Below are positions 22,609 through 33,823 of a stretch of DNA of 64,000 nucleotides, piece after piece. This DNA is from Saussurea involucrata (Eukaryota; Streptophyta; Magnoliopsida; Asterales; Asteraceae). The stretch is taken from contig CM066320.1 in NCBI GenBank assembly GCA_033807775.1, positions 185,116,784 to 185,180,783 of the forward strand, written 5' to 3'. Both the position numbers and the translations under genes were made by a program. The notes below the pieces were generated by a model. The model made no database searches. It had not been told where the DNA came from and saw only the letters and a program-made list of their open reading frames with translations. Within the stretch, counting starts at the first letter, position 1. The number at the start of each line of letters is the position of its first letter.

Positions 22609-22850
22609 CGACTGATCGTGTGAGAAAAAGAGTTAAAGTGAGAAGCGTAAAAAGAGATTTGCACTTTTGATCACTTTTAACCTCAAAACAACTCATGAAT
22701 TACCTTTTAGAAGGGAATTGATCTGGTGCATCTCGGTACATCTTATTAGCGTTGATCTTCAATTATGATTGATCAAAATCAAAGGATGGAGATTATTTCG
22801 TACCCTTCTCACATAACTTTCATTCTCATTGGAACCTAACTATATATATA
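22606..22850. other. Possible second TA-flanked short element
   Basis: A unique 240-bp segment (GCGACTGATCGTGTGAGAAAAAG...CATTGGAACCTAAC) sits between two (TA)n runs, as the neighbouring foldback does. I see no clear terminal inverted repeat, so this is only a suspicion. Confidence 0.3.
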
Positions 22851-23115
22851 TATATATATTATACTAAAAGATGTGTGGTACTCTACTATAAGGTTGTAGA
22901 ATCTAATAATAATCACTAATAATGTCTTATAATCATATAAATTAGAAATAACACCCGAGGGCTTGAGTCGGGCATGGGTCGTGTCTTGCCTATTTTTGTT
23001 TTGTCAAACGGGCTTAATATAGCTAATTCAAGTATTTTTTACGGGTTAAAAAAATTATCCTTATGCGTCGTATAAAGGGGTCGGGGTTGCTAGCCCAAAC
23101 CCTTGTTACCCATAA

Positions 23116-23766
23116 GGTGGCGTTTGGTTCGCAAAATGTGATAGAATATGATAGAATTGAAATGTTGAATTCCATGGACCAAGTTACATTCTCTTGTTTG
23201 GTTCAATCTTTTTGATGGATGAAATCTTTGAATTCCATCAAATTCCATGGATAAATGAATTTAACATTACTTCACAATACCTTTGGATTTTGATGGAATG
23301 AAATCTTGTATTTTCAAAATCCCAAATATACCCTTTAACACAAATATAATTTAATTAATTTAATTTCATACTTTTGTTTTTTTTAATTTAATTTAATATT
23401 TTTTAATTTTTTTTAGGTATAATTAATTAATTTTTTTTGAAATATTTAATATTTTAGTTATTTTATTTTATTTTATTTTGTTTATTCATTTTATATATTA
23501 TTTATTTTATTTATTTTATTTTTTCAAAGTATTTTTAGTTTTATAGAAATTAAAATTTTCAAGAAAGGCATTTTGGTCATTTATTAATATTTCATTCCAA
23601 TTCTAAAGCTACATTCTGTGAACCAAACACACATATAACAATTTCTTGATAGATTCCATTCCAATGTCTGTCAACCAAACAGGTGATCAAACCTGAAAAC
23701 ATTCCATTCAAATTCCTTTGACATATTCCATTCCATCCAAAAACATTCTGCGAACCAAACGTCACC
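23116..23766. mobile_element. Harbinger-like MITE (651 bp)
   Basis: The left end GGTGGCGTTTGGTTCGCA and the inverted right end GGTGACGTTTGGTTCGCA are flanked by TAA (23113-23115, 23767-23769). The interior is very A/T-rich and codes for nothing visible. The end sequence resembles that of the MITE at 19499 (GTTTGGTT), so both probably belong to the PIF/Harbinger group. Confidence 0.75.
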
Positions 23767-23769
23767 TAA

Positions 23770-24229
23770 GGGTTTTTCAAATAGCTCAAGCATCAATTGC
23801 CCCAAAGGTTAGTTGGTTTGTTTCTTCCTCCACTCTTTTATGAAAGCTTAACATTTTGCTTTATCTTCTTTAAGCCTTTAGATAGGCAAACAAATCCTTA
23901 CACTAAGATATGAGTTTTGATTTTGTTTTTTCATCTTCCTTGGTCTCTAGAGTTTCACCTTCAACGATCCTATAATGCAACTTAAATAAGCAGAAGAGTA
24001 CATGCAAAAAATGATATTTCTCAATTGTCCTCGGATTTACGTCGATCACCATAGTGGCGAACAAAGTGGCCACTTTCTGTAGTCCAATATTTAAGCAAAA
24101 AATGATGCATTCAACCATCAAAACACAAAATTTTATCCTCAACAGTTGCAAAAAAAATTGAGAAACACGAACACATAAAGGGGAAACACACACTAAGATG
24201 GAAGAACACACTCACAAAAAATGGGTAAA
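23770..24229. other. Spacer, nothing recognised
   Basis: No gene, LTR or terminal repeat is visible. A minus-strand open frame at 24211-23903 lacks any recognisable domain. Confidence 0.4.
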
Positions 24230-25189
24230 TAACACTCAAAATGAGAGTTATCACTATCATCCAAACTCCATGTCCAAAGATCACACTTTCCCTTTTCCTT
24301 TGCTAGGGCTCTCAACATGATACTTTCCTGAAAAGATTTTCATTTTTATAAAAGTGAGGGTTAGACCAAAGATCTAGTGAGTTCTCTCTAATACAAAATT
24401 CCGCAGATATAAATCCATCATTTTAAAAGAATCAAAGTAAAACAACAATAGCTCACACTTAGATAATAATGCACACTTGCACCATTACGTGGATGACACA
24501 CGCTAGATCCACAAGTTTCCAACTATAAATATTCACATTCAAACACTTAAAATCGTTCCCCAAGCATTGAACAACAAAATCTCCATTTATACCAAAACCC
24601 TAATTTATTAGATGGAGAAAAGAGAAGATTACACCTTAACCACAACTTGCATCCACCAACAAAACACCTCTAGGTTACTAAAATGAACTTCAACTCCATG
24701 TTATCAAAAGATTAGATGAGGGTTTGGTGAACCCTAAAAGCTTGGAATCTTCATATGAGATGAGAGAGTGAGATTTACACATCTTGCTACCAAATCTTCT
24801 CTAGATTGAGAAGGATCTCTTTAAACCACAAGGAAAAGCACCAAGAAGGCTTAAGAACACGGTTTTGGGGGTTAAGTTAAATGAGAAAACGGGGTAAAAA
24901 TCACGTTTTTATGCTCCAGGACCCCGACGGCGACCTTGTCCCGCGAGAGTGATACCCTGTCACAATCGTGGGCATAGTTGCCCACTTCTCACTGATCTCG
25001 GTACATGTCCCGCGAGATTGCTCGGCGAGAGTGACACCTTGTCACAATCGCCGATATACTCGCACATATTGTACTAAACTTGATTGCTGGTTTTCTTTTT
25101 CGAGCTGAGGCGCATGCGATGCAAACTCTGATTCCAATCAAAAGGTCTCCAGTTAAGGTTATTAAACAAGGAGCGGGGTAAAGGTTTAC
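24230..25189 (-). repeat. Diverged chromovirus LTR fragment (probable)
   Basis: Landmarks run in the same order as in the F LTR: TAACACTC near the start, a CTTTCCCTTTTCC region, and GAGGGTTAGACCAAAGATCTAGTGAGTTCTCTC at about 24355. Between 24935 and 25065 two similar blocks (TCCCGCGAGA...GTGACACC/ATACCCTGTCACAATCG) form an imperfect tandem. It abuts the F LTR, so F may have inserted into it. Confidence 0.45.
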
Positions 25190-26913
25190 TGTAACAACCC
25201 AACCAAAAATAGCCACACATGGTTTCCATAGATAATAAACAAAACTGCCAAAGCTTGGCCCACACAAATATTTAACAAAATTCAACAATGGGTTTGCGGA
25301 ATACAACCCTAATTACAGCTGAGAATATAAGTCTATAAATACTAAAACGGAAGTCTTCTATCCTCAAGATGCAAGCTCCGGCTCACATCTTCCCTTTCCC
25401 CTTAAATGAGCTTTCTACCACCTGCTTACCTGAAAGGTTTTTAGTTTTGAAAGCGAGGGTTAGACTATGAGGTCTAGTGAGTTCCCTCAAAAGCCACACC
25501 ACAAAATAACAAGTTTATATAAATTTTGTAGTAACAAATGTTTATACAAAACTTGTCACAAAGCACACATATATGATCAGCACACTATGACATGCTATTG
25601 ACATACGCTATGGTCACACACACCGTGACAGCGTAAAAGGGCACACACCGCCCATATATGAAACGAATTCATATATTTAATATCATGGGACACACCCCCA
25701 TCTCACACCAATGCCATAGCATGTCCACACGTAAGCAATATATATCCACATAGTTAAATCACACCTTCCATGTAAAATTTGAAAACAGTACGAGCATTTG
25801 ACAAAATGAACATGCGTAAAGTTCCACACTTAAAAAGGGTTTTAGGATCAGAAAAACTCACCTGGCAATTTAGCAATTCCTTCTCACAAACTTCAGATTT
25901 TAAAGGAAACACCTATGATGTTAAAAATAGGAATAGTGAGTCCCGAGTAAATCTTAGTCTAACCTGAACAATTTTCTATCTAGCTTGACTCTCAACTAAC
26001 TGGAATCTGAACTCAATTGATTTGGCTATGCTATTTTCAAATTGGGCTCAAATTCCGGTTCCACGGCCCACGTTAATTAATACCGGATCCAATAAAAATT
26101 CCGGATCCTATTACAAACTCCGGATCTTCGGCCTAAGTTTCGAGACATTAGTGGATTTCGGGTCCACATAGTTCAAACACCATACCGGATCCCTAATGGA
26201 TTCCGGGTCCACGGCGGCCTAACATCCATTCCGGGTCTAATCGACTTCCGGATCACGTTCCGGATTGTGACCACATTCCGGATTCCTTCGCCCACATCAG
26301 ATTCCGGATCCTATTGAGGATTTCCGGTATTAGTTCTGGTTCCCAATTGGGTTCTGGTACAAGTCTGGTCTCGGGTTAAAACTTTGAACACTAAGATTTT
26401 CAACAGAAGAGATCACTCTAAAATCGAAACTAAATCTTGGTATTAAGCCATTAATCATTAAGAAGATACTAATATTAACTAATTGATAGCTAAACCTTCC
26501 AATTACTCTAATAAGAAGATTGCACATAGTAGCCATTTCATTTCTTTCTGAACGATTAACATTGTTTAACCCTAACTCTCCCAAATCTTCTAATTAAATC
26601 AATGAGTGATAAGAGGAGAAGATTACCTCTAATCACTCATTGAAATTTCCACTCCAAAGCCTGTGATTCCACTTTTTCTTGCAAGCTCCAAATGTGTTTA
26701 ATACACACATACAAAATCGCACAGTAGCCGCCGTGATTGATTGAGGAGAGAAAAAAAATAATGGAGTCTCTAGGGTTTTTACCCCTTTTTATACCTCCCA
26801 CAACTAACCACCAACTTAATCCTATTTCTCACTTGAACCACGAAACTTCTAAATTTTCAAACTTCTGCCATACACTTTATTTATCGACCAAAAAATAAAA
26901 CCCGGTTATTACA
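25190..26913 (-). repeat. 3' LTR of chromovirus F (1724 bp)
   Basis: On the minus strand it starts TGTAATAACCGGG next to the polypurine tract and ends GGGTTGTTACA. A block rich in TCCGGAT/TTCCGG lies at 26050-26345. It resembles the LTR at 10543 and the remnant at 20169 in landmark order. Confidence 0.85.
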
Positions 26914-26926
26914 ATATCCTCCCCTC
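26914..26926 (-). other. Polypurine tract of chromovirus F
   Basis: On the minus strand GAGGGGAGGATAT directly precedes the LTR. It overlaps the stop codon of pol (26927-26925). Confidence 0.75.
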
Positions 26927-28505
26927 AAAAGAACTTTGTCCCTGGAATTCCATTTTCAAACAAGCGAGGGTACCGAATCCTCATGTCCGATTCCAATTCC
27001 CAAGTTGCTTCTTGCCCCTTATGGAATTGCCACTTAACTTTCACTAACGCAAATTTCTTATTCCTCGTCTTCCGGACTTTGCGATCTGTGATTTCCAACG
27101 GTTCCTCTACATAACTTAACTTCTCATCCACACGAATGTATTCCAATGACACCGCCATGCTCTTTTCGGCCAGACATTTTCTTAAATTCGACACATGAAA
27201 TGTCGAATGTACTCCCCGAAGCTCCTCGGGTAATTCCAGCTTAAATGCCACCTCACCCACACGCTCGATGATGGCAAATGGCCCGACATACCTAGGCCTT
27301 AGTTTCCCCCGCTTCCCAATACGTACGACTCCTTTCCATGGTGACACCTTAAGCATCACCTTATCTCCTACAATAAACTTGATCGGTTTCCTTCTTTTAT
27401 TCTCATAGGCCTTCTGTCGGTCCTGAGCTACCTTCAACTTATCTCTTATCACACAAATTTTGTCGGTCGTCAACTTCACTATTTCCGGCCCCGCTAACTG
27501 TTTCTCTCCTACTTCATTCCAACACAATGGCGTCCTGCACTTACGCCCATATAATGCCTCGAATGGTGCTGCTTGAAGACTGGTGTGATAGCTATTGTTA
27601 TACGAGAATTCGATCAATGGCAGATGGGATTCCCATGAGCCTTTGAAGTCTATCACACAAGCACGCAACATGTCTTCCAAGGTTTGTATAGTTCTCTCGC
27701 TTTTTGTCCATATGTCTGGGGGTGATAGGTAGTGCTCATCAAAAGCTGCGTACCTAACTCCCGTTGAAGACTCCTCCAAAAAGAGGACGTGAAGCGACTA
27801 TCACGATCCGAGACTATGGACGACGGCACTCCATGCCTCGTCACTATTTCATTCACATACAACCTTGCTAACTTTTCTAGCGAATTGTTCTCTCGAATAG
27901 GTAGAAAGTGAGCCGACTTGGTGAGACGGTCCACGATCACCCAAATGGTGTCGTATCCCTTTGGGGTCCTTGGTAACTTCGTGACGAAGTCCATGGTGAT
28001 ACAATCCCACTTCCACACCGGTATCTCTAAGGGTTGTATCTCCCCGTAAGGTCTCTGATGCTCTGCTTTGACCTTCAAACAGGTTATATACCGCTCAACA
28101 AGATAAGCGATGTCCTTCTTCAAACATGGCCACCAATACATTTGTCTCAGATCCCGATACATCTTATTGGTTCACGGATAAATACCGCGACTTATGCGCT
28201 TCCTCCAAAATACGTTCCCGCAAGCCTCCTAGCTTAGGAACCCACACTCGGTTCCCCAAACATTTCACACCACTATCGTTAGGTACCAAGGATGTCACAT
28301 AACCGACAATCCTCTCACTTTTCCACTTCTCTTCCCCGAGAGCTTCCTCTTGGAACTTCTTAATCTCTTCCAACATATTAGGAATCACATCGACTCGAAA
28401 GGCTACCACTTTAGTTGGTTCTCTTCTTTCCTTCCGACTCAACGCGTCGACCACAACGTTCATCTTTCCTGGATGGTAAAGGATCTCACAATCGTAGTCA
28501 CTTAA
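26925..28505 (-). pseudogene. pol: Chromovirus F pol, 3' part: RNase H end, integrase, chromodomain
   Basis: After the junction at 28505 the frame reads LSDYDCEILYHPGK, then NVVVDALSR (end of RNase H) and the integrase N-terminus. Near 28164 a deletion and frameshift removes the HPGT part of the zinc-binding HHCC motif, and the first Cys of the CxxC is now Tyr (ERYITCLKVK). The catalytic core is present: TMDFVTKL, VSDRDSRF and, after another frameshift near 27700, SERTIQTLEDM. From 27779 to 26925 one frame holds the GPY/F-type module (GKLRPRYVGPF, FHVSNLRKC) and the chromodomain (VKVKWQFHKGQEATWELE), which in such elements can bind histone marks. This C-terminus is intact, in contrast to element G. 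Confidence 0.88.
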
Positions 28506-29371
28506 TGGTTGGGTAAAAAATCACACATCACGACCGACACTAGGAAACTCAGATGACATTTCCATAAGACCACACTTGTATTAAGATAAGGCCTTACAAG
28601 ACGTTTACAGACGTATGCTCGGTCGTACGTTTTTATGCTGGTCGTATGTTCCGTATGACCGACGTGTGGGACTTAAGACGGTCGTACAATTACACTAACT
28701 GTTAACAGTCAAACTCGTTTCTTTTGTTCATTAATGCAGGTCTACGAGTATTCATGGTGCAAACGGCCAGTAATGATGAGGTCATCAATGGCATTCAAAC
28801 CTCGATAGCGGTTACAAAGTGCACCATAAAAGACACCTTTAATGACCAGCGGAAGCTATATAAAGGCCTGTGCTGCAACCGAAAAAAGGGACTACTCCAA
28901 TTTGAGTTCATCTGTTTTGAAGCTATTCCAATCTGCTCCACCTACTTTCTAAGCAGTACCACATCGAAAACACAGTGATTTACAGAGCATTCGAACGAAC
29001 ATCATTGACGCAAGCTTCGTACGACCACAGTTCGAACCGCACGACAACATACTTTTTTGCACGATTAACGCACGACACACGTCATTTACACACGACTAAG
29101 TTTATATTTACATTCATTTGTAGGCTGTTGTACACAAAACTCCTGTTATGAAAGGACTTTCGCCTCTGTTTGGCGAATATAGTGCACCGTCGACTCTCAC
29201 AAATCGACCGCGGTTTTTTCCCTCGTTTCAGGGTTTTCCGCGTCACCAAATCTCTTGTTTTGTTTACTTTTTCCTGCGATTGTGTTGCTTGGTCTTGAGA
29301 TACGTTTCTTTACTTGTTAAAAGTCCACATCAACCTTAAGTTGTGTTTTTGTGCGATTTTTGGCATTAACA
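28506..29371 (+). repeat. 5' LTR of D (subfamily C, 866 bp)
   Basis: It starts TGGTTGGGTAAAAA (a variant of TGTTTGGG) and ends GGCATTAACA. Its interior differs from subfamilies A and B but has the same hairpin set (TTCGCC/GGCGAA at 29159-29177). A TATA box (TATATAAAG) lies near 28857-28865. Its partner is 58621-59345. Confidence 0.85.
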
Positions 29372-29374
29372 GTT

Positions 29375-29392
29375 TGGCGCCATCCGTGGGAC
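29375..29392 (+). other. Primer-binding site of D
   Basis: TGGCGCCATCCGTGGGAC, identical to that of the A and B elements. Confidence 0.8.
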
Positions 29393-29469
29393 CCCATCTA
29401 GAGAAAATCTCAAGCCAACACATATATTGCTCTAACGATCTTGTGGAGTTTTCTGTAATTTAAAGGTAA

Positions 29470-30121
29470 ATGGCAAACTATCAGGATCCCATTATTCAAA
29501 TACAGTCCGCATTGAATGCGGCTCGAAGTCAGATCCAAGCCCTGCATGAACAGAATCAAAAAGCAGCCACAGAAATTGCTTCTCTGAGGAATCCAGCAAT
29601 GGACAATTCATCTGGTCCTCAGAATGGGGCAATGGGCAACTCCTTTGGAGCTCAGAGTGGTCCCCGACCTATGGGTGCACCTATCATGAGGCCCCAATTC
29701 CAAGCAGGTCCACGGCCATTCGTCAATAACCCAGGATTGGGTCCATTCATCAATAACCCAGGATCGGGTCAATTAGCCAACAATCCCGGTTCAGGGCCAT
29801 TTATCGGCAACCCTCATCAAGGGCAATAATCCCCTTCAGTATTTGAGGCTGCCACCTTTGCATAATGACTCCCCACCATATTTCGTCCCTCTCAATGGGG
29901 ATGCCAATGGTTCTTCGTACGAAAACGATACGACGATGGCTACAAATTCAGGCGTCAACCCTCCAACAGGTGTAAATTCTGATCCTAATGACCCCGTCGC
30001 CCAGCAACGATTAAAAACGACAAGGAGAAAATCTTTCCTAAATCGACAAGGAGAGAATCTCGACCTATAGTGGTCGAAAAACAACGATTAAAAACGACAA
30101 GGAGAAAATCTTTCCTAAATC
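29470..30121 (+). pseudogene. gag: Truncated, diverged gag of D
   Basis: The ATG at 29470 gives MANYQDPIIQIQ, followed by an N-terminal helix (RSQIQALHEQNQKAATEIASLRNP) that aligns in layout with the A/B Gag, but the sequence is clearly a different subfamily. A Gly/Pro/Asn linker (GPRPF, NNPGSGP) ends at a stop at 29829. The next frame continues with SPPYFVPLNGDANGSS, showing a frameshift. The reading then runs into a duplicated 40-bp piece and ends. The whole Gag core, knuckle and protease are missing. It cannot make a functional capsid protein. Confidence 0.8.
30005..30121 (+). repeat. 40-bp direct repeat at the gag breakpoint
   Basis: The 40 bases 30005-30044 (CAACGATTAAAAACGACAAG to CTTTCCTAAATC) recur exactly at 30082-30121, 77 bp apart. 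The second copy abuts the Argonaute-like fragment, as expected at a repaired break. Confidence 0.85.
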
Positions 30122-30305
30122 AAAATTCCTATCAATCTTGCTTAACAAACGTCAGGCGCTTTCAAAAACTTACGCAAGGATCAAACAAGTATGGGAAACA
30201 AAGATAAGAATTGTTCCTCAGCGCTGTAAACCACAATATGTTATGAAGATAAGCCCGCAGTATTTTGAGAATGTGGCTCTTAAGATTAATCCTAAGGCTG
30301 GGGAG
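30122..30305 (+). pseudogene. Argonaute PIWI-domain gene fragment (host-derived)
   Basis: A plus-strand frame of about 55 codons reads YARIKQVWETKIRIVPQRC, then ISPQYFENVALKINPKAG. This follows a stretch of the PIWI/MID-PIWI region of plant Argonautes of the AGO1/5/10 type, where the family pattern is (D/R)(I/L)K.(I/V)CET.LGIVSQCC...QY..NVALKIN.K.GG. The match NVALKIN with the upstream ET...IV.Q.C spacing is hard to explain by chance. It carries no other part of AGO, no start and no catalytic Asp. It lies exactly between the broken gag of D and the tail of the K extra gene, so it is either captured sequence or filler from break repair. The paralogue is not assigned. Confidence 0.7.
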
Positions 30306-30765
30306 GAGCGTTGGTCGCATCTTCAACTAAGGCTCCGTCCTTAGGACCCTCGTCCACCACCTCTTCTTCCTCGACCTCTTTTTTATCATCCGAGTCGAGG
30401 TCTCTTGTGCTCCCGACCTCTTTCAGGAAGTAGGCCAACTCGTCCGACGCCAGGGCTAAAAGATTTTTTCCCGACAAATGTTGCCTCATTATAGCAGCAC
30501 GTGCCGTAAGTCGAGCCAAGGAAAAGGTAGACGCAGCCTCATTCTTAAGCTCTCCTACCTCCTTCTCCAGACTGGCCACCTCGGCTTTGGAATCCTCGAC
30601 CTCCTTCTCCTTTGTAACCAAGGACTCCCTCACCTTGTTCAGCTCCTCCCTTTGACCATCAATCATCGACAAGGATTGCTTCAGACGATGATCCACCTCG
30701 TCTTTCGCACGACCAACGATCTCCAACTCTTTTCGGGCCTCGACGAGCTGTTTAGACATGGCCTC
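30292..30765 (-). pseudogene. Extra gene of K, exon 4 main part (coiled coil)
   Basis: This is the 3' end of the Transposase_28-type extra gene, antisense to K. Read from 30765 it starts MSKQLVEARKELE and forms a long charged coiled coil (heptads through LEKEVGELKNEA), then ARLTARAAIMRQHL and an acidic tail ending NAPPQP and a TAG at 30294-30292. The frame joins to 37633-37514 once element N and one copy of GCCTC are removed, giving AVKREEA followed by MSKQ. The copy at 62317-62711 has the same order uninterrupted, which supports the join. Confidence 0.8.
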
Positions 30766-31708
30766 TGTTAGTGCCAAAAATCGCACCAAAGGGACAACTT
30801 AAGGTCGATGTGGACTTAATCAACTAAAGAAAGGATCTTTCGACGAGGGAAAAAATAAACGAGACAAGGGATTTGATGACGCAGGAAAAACCTCAATCGA
30901 GGAAAAAACCTCCGGACGACAAGAGGTGTCGTCGCTGCACTATGGTCGCCAATCAGGGGCGACGTCCTTGGTACTGGCGTCGGTTGTACGATGATTACAG
31001 TACAAATGAAGGAAATACTTCAAAATGTAAAGTACAAGTGTTTGAATGTGAAAACAGGGGTTTGTCGTGTGTGAGTACAAAGTGTAATCAACTGTTGGTC
31101 GAAAGCTGCTGCCGTGCGTCGAGAGCGATACTTGAGCTTTCCTCCGAGTGTTCTTGAGTTCGCTGTAAGGTTCTGGCTTTCAGTACTTGATCTCCAGAGT
31201 TTGAATGTTCTTTGCTATGAGTTTGGATGATTTTCTCTGCTGCTTGGTGATGTTCGCTGATGTATATTCGATGTTAACTGATGTCCCTTGAAATGAGGCT
31301 TTAGCTTGACTTTTATAGTCTTCGCGTCATTAAATAGCTCCATTAATGCTTCGATTAACGGCTACAACGGCTGGAAACGGTCGCCGGAGTGATTATCCAT
31401 AATGCTCTTCGTCCGTTACGGCTGCTTGCTGTTAATGGCTTTGACTCCTGCATTAAATACTTAACAAACGTAACAGTCAAGGTTAACGTTAGCTTTGGTC
31501 GAAGGTGCGATGATCTTACGTGATAGTCGTACGGGGCGGGCGATGCTATGGTCGAGCGTCATGGGGGACGTACGACTTACCTTTTACGGGAGACGACGGA
31601 TGTTTTCTGGGTTCTTGTCGAGACCTTATCTTAATACAAGATTTGGACTATAACGTGCGTCTTACCTGCTCTGGTCGTGGTCGTACGACGTGATTTTTTG
31701 CCCAAACA
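30766..31708 (-). repeat. 3' LTR of N (subfamily A, 943 bp)
   Basis: It pairs with 36554-37508. It lacks about 12 bp (ACGTGCGATGAG) present in the 5' LTR. Its terminal base pattern on the plus strand is TGTTAGTGCC...CCCAAACA. Confidence 0.92.
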
Positions 31709-31722
31709 GTTTGCCCCCAAAA
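31709..31722 (-). other. Polypurine tract of N
   Basis: On the minus strand TTTTGGGGGCAAAC precedes TGTTTGGG of the LTR. The same sequence precedes the LTRs at 53107 and 61369. Confidence 0.8.
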
Positions 31723-32139
31723 TTTGAAAATTGAATGTCAAATTTAAGTTTTAAATTTTGCTTGTCGAACGCTTAGATTTGTGACCTAGGTTGAGGGACT
31801 TACCTGGTTGTCGTGGAACTAGACTAGTCTGCTTCTAATTGAACGAGAAGTCGAAAGAGGAATGAGGTCGGGACGTCATGCTGACGTACGATGATGCTTT
31901 CCAGCTGCTGAGGACTGGTGTCGAAGATCCGGACGGGCATGCGAAAGGACGGGGATGCGCGGCGATCATCCGGGGATTCGATTTTATGCGATTGTTGGTA
32001 TCAATAAAGATCACGACGGATCTTTTCTTGTTATTTTTCAAAGTGTTTATTTGGGAAGAGATTTCGCCTTGATTCCTTTCCATTCTTTGTCCGAACTTAC
32101 TCGAATCGTTGCAAATTTTCAAACCGCAGTTGAGAGCGT

Positions 32140-32148
32140 TTATATAAG
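32140..32148 (+). promoter_or_regulatory. TATA box of the N extra gene
   Basis: TTATATAAG lies 33 bp before the ATG at 32174. The K copy has CCTATATAAG about 55 bp before its ATG. This shows an own promoter, antisense to the element. Confidence 0.6.
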
Positions 32149-32173
32149 ACCTTGTTTTGTCCTCTGATTCACA

Positions 32174-33823
32174 ATGTCGATGGAGCCTGGTAGTCTTATC
32201 ATGAATCACGTAGACTTAGATGCTTTTAGGAGTTTAGCAAAAATTCCTGCAAATGTAGAGTTGCGGTGTCCGGGGATTGTTCGTTCTAAGGATTGCCCTG
32301 AGGGATATCTCGTTTTGTACGAGTATCCTTTTAAGATAGGGTTTCAATGGCCGTTTTCTGGTTTAGCCAAGTCATTCATGCAGGATTTCGATGTGTCGCC
32401 GGGACAATTGATGCCCCAACTTTGGCGAGTCTTGCTGGTTATTGAGCGAGCGTCCGCGAAATGGGAGTCTCCTATGATCATGAATGATTTCTTGGTGGCG
32501 TACCAAGTTAAAAAGGATAAGAACTGGCGTTATAGTCCTTATTCTAAGTTCAGGGGTGATCATACCCTGGTTTTGGGAACTGGCGTCAATGATCGTGGGT
32601 GGAAGTCGAGGTATGTATTTGTTCTTACCGAGTCATTGGATTCCAACAGAAATTGGATGCGGTCAGACTGGAATAAGACAAGTATGCTTCGTTTGTTTCT
32701 GAATTTTATTTATTTTTATGACTTCTATTTATCATCCTCCTCTTGTCACCTTCAGAGATTCAGCTTGTCGAAGTGAAACCGACTGTGGATTCCCAGGCTA
32801 AGATCAACAAGCTCTTGAGTCTTAGCATCGATGACCGATCTTTCGTTTCGTGGCAATCGGCGGTCGAAGATGAGGATGAGGTCGTGATAGAAGAAGGAGA
32901 TGAAGACGTACAGGAAGAGGCGACTGGTAAGTGTATCATAGTTTTTATTTTATTTCGTTTACTCTATCTGTCTGACGCTTCATGTATCTCCTGATCAGTG
33001 TCGACCGAGAGGAAATCGGCCTCTAGGGCGAGAGGAAAGCAGGTTATGCGTGCCCTTCGGGGTGAAAATGTTTCGACAGCCGGGTCGAGCCAGAAGAGAA
33101 CCAAGAGGACAGTCCTGAGGGAACCGTCGTCGAGGGTTGATAACTCACCGGGAGTTGTTCTGCCTAAGAAGGCGAGGGTGTCATCTAGCCGTCCTGGCGT
33201 GATGGACGCGACACCAGCAAGTTCTGCGCTTCCGGCGACGGTGACGAAACCGGTGTCTCATGTGTCGATCCCAATGTCGGCCGACAGGGGCGAGGGATCA
33301 TCAGCCGAAGTTATGACGGTCAATTTTACATTGCCGTCAAACTTTATGGCGGATGGTGTCGTAGACGGGACGACGTCGTTCCCTCATCTGGGGAAGTATT
33401 TGCTCCCGTCTTTTGGGGAGCGTTTTCGTGGAGTTCCGGCCGGAGAGATTGGATCTCAAGTTGCCAATCTGGCATTCATGGTGAGTGTCAATCTTTCATG
33501 ACTTGTCTCGTTCGTTTAGTCGTCTAATATTTTCTTGTGTTATTTTTTAGACGTTCCAGTCGTCTTTGGCATTACACGCTGGGATGTCGAAAGTTGAAGG
33601 GTTGATGGCGTCTGCCCTTGAAAGAGAAGCTGCGGCATTGGAGAGAGAGAAGGCGGCTTTAGATAGGGAGAAGTTTGCCTTGGCGCGTGCTGACGAGCTA
33701 GCCATCCAGCTTTTCTATGCTCAATATGAACTGCAGGAGATTCGTGCGGGAGGAGTGGCAGATGAAGGCCCTCAGGTCGGGACTTCGAGCAGGGATACGA
33801 CCGATGTTCCCCCTGTCGTCTAG
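32174..33823 (+). CDS. Intact antisense extra gene of N, 'putative gypsy type transposon' (Transposase_28-like), four exons
   Basis: Exons 32174-32681, 32756-32926, 32999-33480 and 33551-33823 join in frame (478 codons with stop). All introns have GT...AG ends (GTATGC, GTAAGT, GTGAGT donors). Exon 1 encodes a domain like PF04195: YEYPFKIGFQWPFSGLAKSF (residues 50-69), the conserved QLMPQLWRVL (78-87), then WRYSPYSKF and GWKSRYVFV. Exon 2 is strongly acidic. Exon 3 is basic, Ser/Pro-rich, and ends in a conserved block (VNFTLPSNFM, FPHLGKYLLPSFGERF). Exon 4 has a short coiled coil (EREAAALEREKAAL) and is much shorter than in K. The family is found in plant Ty3/gypsy elements and its function is unknown. 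It runs antisense to gag, so its introns are not removed from the genomic RNA. N's gag is broken while this gene is open. Confidence 0.85.

Noticed and set aside
24989..25306. Minus-strand open frame of 105 codons
   Set aside because: It spans the border between an old LTR piece and the F LTR and has no recognisable domain.
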